This document shows, in pieces, positions 62,694-64,000 of a stretch of DNA of 64,000 nucleotides. The translations under genes and the position numbers were made by a program. How positions within the stretch are numbered: position 1 is the first letter of the stretch; every line of letters starts with the position of its first letter. The notes below the pieces were generated by a model, which had not been told where the DNA came from, ran no database searches, and was given only the letters and a program-made list of their open reading frames with translations. This stretch comes from JABCPH02 sp963524305 (GTDB lineage Bacteria > Fusobacteriota > Fusobacteriia > Fusobacteriales > Leptotrichiaceae), in the NCBI GenBank assembly GCA_963524305.1, contig CAURGH010000010.1, positions 10,233-74,232 on the forward strand. Reading direction: 5' to 3'.

Positions 62694-63817
62694 ATAAAGA
62701 AAAAACAGATTTTCACGGAGGAAACATATACAAAATTTTTAGAGAAAAAAATATAGATAAAATTTTAGATTATAGTTCAAACATAAATCCTTATGGATTA
62801 CCAGAAAATTTAAAAAAAGAAATTTTTGAAAAATTATTCGTTTTGGAAAGATATCCAGACCCAGATTATATCGAACTTAGAGAAAAAATAGCAGAAAAAA
62901 ATAATTTGAATATAGAAAATGTAATCGTTGGAAATGGAGCCACAGAAATAATTTTTCTTTTTATGAAAATATTATCTCCAAAAAAAGTTTTAATAGTATC
63001 TCCAACTTTTGGAGAGTACGAAAGAGCAATAAAAGCCTCAGCATTAGTTGATAATAACATTGAAATAAATTATTTTGAATTAAAAGAAGAAGAAAATTTT
63101 ATTTTAAATATCAAGAATCTTAAAACAGAATTAGAAAATAACTATGATTTATTAATTCTATGCAATCCAAACAATCCAACAGGACAGTTTTTGAAATTAA
63201 AAAAATTAGAAGAGATTTTAAAAATTTGCGAACAAAAAAATACAAAATTATTCGTAGACGAAGCCTTCGTAGAATTTGTAGAAGATTGGGAAAATGAAAG
63301 CATAATAAATTCCAAAGAAAACAAAGAAAATTTATTCGTAATTCGAGCTTTTACAAAATTTTTCGCAATTCCAGGCTTAAGATTAGGTTATGGAATTTGT
63401 TTCAACAACAATTTGTTAAAAAAAATGCTAGAAAAAAAAGAACCGTGGAGTGTAAATAACATAGCAGATTTAGCTGGACAAATTGTTTTAGATGATAAAG
63501 AGTATATTCAAAAAACAAAAGAATGGATAAAAGATCAAAAAAAATATATGTACGAAAATTTAAATGAAATCGAAGGTTTAAGAGTATACGAAACAGAAGT
63601 AAACTTTATTCTTTTAAAAATAAAGGATAATGTGTTAAAAAAAGGTTTAGATGTAAAAAAATTAAGAAAAAAAATGTTAGAAAAAGGTATTTTAATCCGT
63701 GATGCATCAAATTTCATTTATTTGGATAAACGTTATTTTAGATTAGCTATAAAAGACAAATTAAATAATAAAAAAGTGATAGAAACTCTAACATCTATTT
63801 TAAAAAATTATAATTAA
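62690..63817 (+). CDS. cobD: Threonine-phosphate decarboxylase
   Basis: PLP enzyme making (R)-1-amino-2-propanol phosphate for the CbiB step. 375 residues. FHGGNIYKIFREKN followed by LDYSSNINPYGLP is the CobD hallmark; IVGNGATEIIFLF, LCNPNNPTGQF and AFTKFFAIPGLRLGYG (PLP Lys) are aminotransferase class I/II blocks. Close relatives include histidinol-phosphate aminotransferase, but the HGGN start and neighbours favour CobD. Confidence 0.9.
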   Translation: MNKEKTDFHGGNIYKIFREKNIDKILDYSSNINPYGLPENLKKEIFEKLFVLERYPDPDYIELREKIAEKNNLNIENVIVGNGATEIIFLFMKILSPKKVLIVSPTFGEYERAIKASALVDNNIEINYFELKEEENFILNIKNLKTELENNYDLLILCNPNNPTGQFLKLKKLEEILKICEQKNTKLFVDEAFVEFVEDWENESIINSKENKENLFVIRAFTKFFAIPGLRLGYGICFNNNLLKKMLEKKEPWSVNNIADLAGQIVLDDKEYIQKTKEWIKDQKKYMYENLNEIEGLRVYETEVNFILLKIKDNVLKKGLDVKKLRKKMLEKGILIRDASNFIYLDKRYFRLAIKDKLNNKKVIETLTSILKNYN

Positions 63818-63962
63818 ATATATAATATTGTATTAATTATAAATATTGATTCAAAATTAAAGTTAAAATATTGTATATTTTGTACACCATAAATTTAATT
63901 TATCATATTTTTCAAAAGATAATATATATTTTGAAAAAATCTAAGAAAATAAAAAAAAGTAG

Positions 63963-63991
63963 TTGACAATCTTTTTTGTTTTTGATATAAT
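63963..63991 (+). promoter_or_regulatory. Near-perfect sigma-70 promoter at the right edge
   Basis: TTGACA and TATAAT, both exact consensus, are 17 bases apart. Transcription would begin about 63998, so a strongly expressed gene (perhaps tRNA or rRNA) should start just outside the window. The stretch 63818-63962 holds only AT-rich sequence. Confidence 0.75.
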
Positions 63992-64000
63992 ACCTCTTGT

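Noticed and set aside
62690..63817. Histidinol-phosphate aminotransferase (hisC)
   Set aside because: The HGGN start block and position after cbiB fit CobD better; no other his gene is in the window.
1..64000. CRISPR arrays, tRNA, rRNA and insertion sequences
   Set aside because: No regularly spaced repeats, no cloverleaf-like stretches with CCA-type ends, no transposase motifs and no terminal inverted repeats with target duplications were found by reading.

Overview
The window is a very AT-rich bacterial chromosome segment with densely packed genes and AGA-dominated arginine codons. It carries outer-membrane biology (kdsA for Kdo, a lipoprotein S8 autotransporter, a two-partner secretion TpsA/TpsB pair, lgt). 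Low GC plus a diderm envelope plus this gene mix points to Fusobacteriota, most likely a Leptotrichia-type organism. That assignment is inferred from content; no rRNA gene is present to confirm it.

Layout. 1-3.4 kb, minus strand: arginine genes argC-argJ-argB (argB runs off the left edge). 3.6-3.8 kb: a 31-codon hydrophobic peptide gene with its own promoter and terminator. 4-5.5 kb, minus: a SAM methyltransferase of the protein-lysine methyltransferase type. 5.8-8.6 kb, plus: three peptide-cleaving enzymes (S66 LD-carboxypeptidase, M19 dipeptidase, C26 gamma-glutamyl hydrolase) that look like a muropeptide or peptide salvage set. 8.9-18.4 kb: surface proteins, namely a lipoprotein subtilisin autotransporter and a filamentous-haemagglutinin TpsA with its TpsB transporter, the latter preceded by a palindromic candidate operator and a two-hairpin leader. 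18.8-39.5 kb: a long plus-strand branched-chain amino acid region (ilvD, ilvA, ilvB, ilvN, leuA, leuC, leuD, leuB, ilvC), interrupted by an esterase, a frameshifted methyltransferase, a deleted YhcG-type gene, an NAD(P)H oxidoreductase, a phosphoesterase, a YwqG protein, small broken genes, pssA, an orphan RelB/DinJ-like antitoxin, an ABC ATPase and a His-tailed DMT transporter. 39.6-52.2 kb: housekeeping and envelope genes (two AEC transporters, mtnN, a SPOR protein, nrnA, a TetR regulator with a long acidic tail, mnmA, an M23 peptidase, kdsA, a class V aminotransferase, lgt). 52.3-54 kb, minus: a nitronate monooxygenase/FabK-type flavoenzyme and a hypothetical gene. 54.2-63.8 kb, plus: a corrinoid region (an unusual three-gene module, then cobJ/cbiH, cobU, cobQ/cbiP, cbiB, an acyltransferase and cobD). 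A near-consensus promoter closes the window.

The most unusual feature is the module at 54.2-57.2 kb. A solute-binding-protein-like protein without a signal peptide, a cysteine-rich G3E-type GTPase and an ABC ATPase lie in tandem directly before cobJ. The first and third share a DUF1858-like N-terminal domain, and there is no membrane permease. It looks like a cytosolic ABC-plus-metallochaperone machine and is offered as a candidate undescribed cobalt/corrinoid-handling system.

Several small genes in the amino acid region and next to the cobalamin genes are broken, mostly by single-base changes at short homopolymers. These are either real decay or assembly errors. No CRISPR array, tRNA, rRNA, insertion sequence, T-box or cobalamin riboswitch was recognised.
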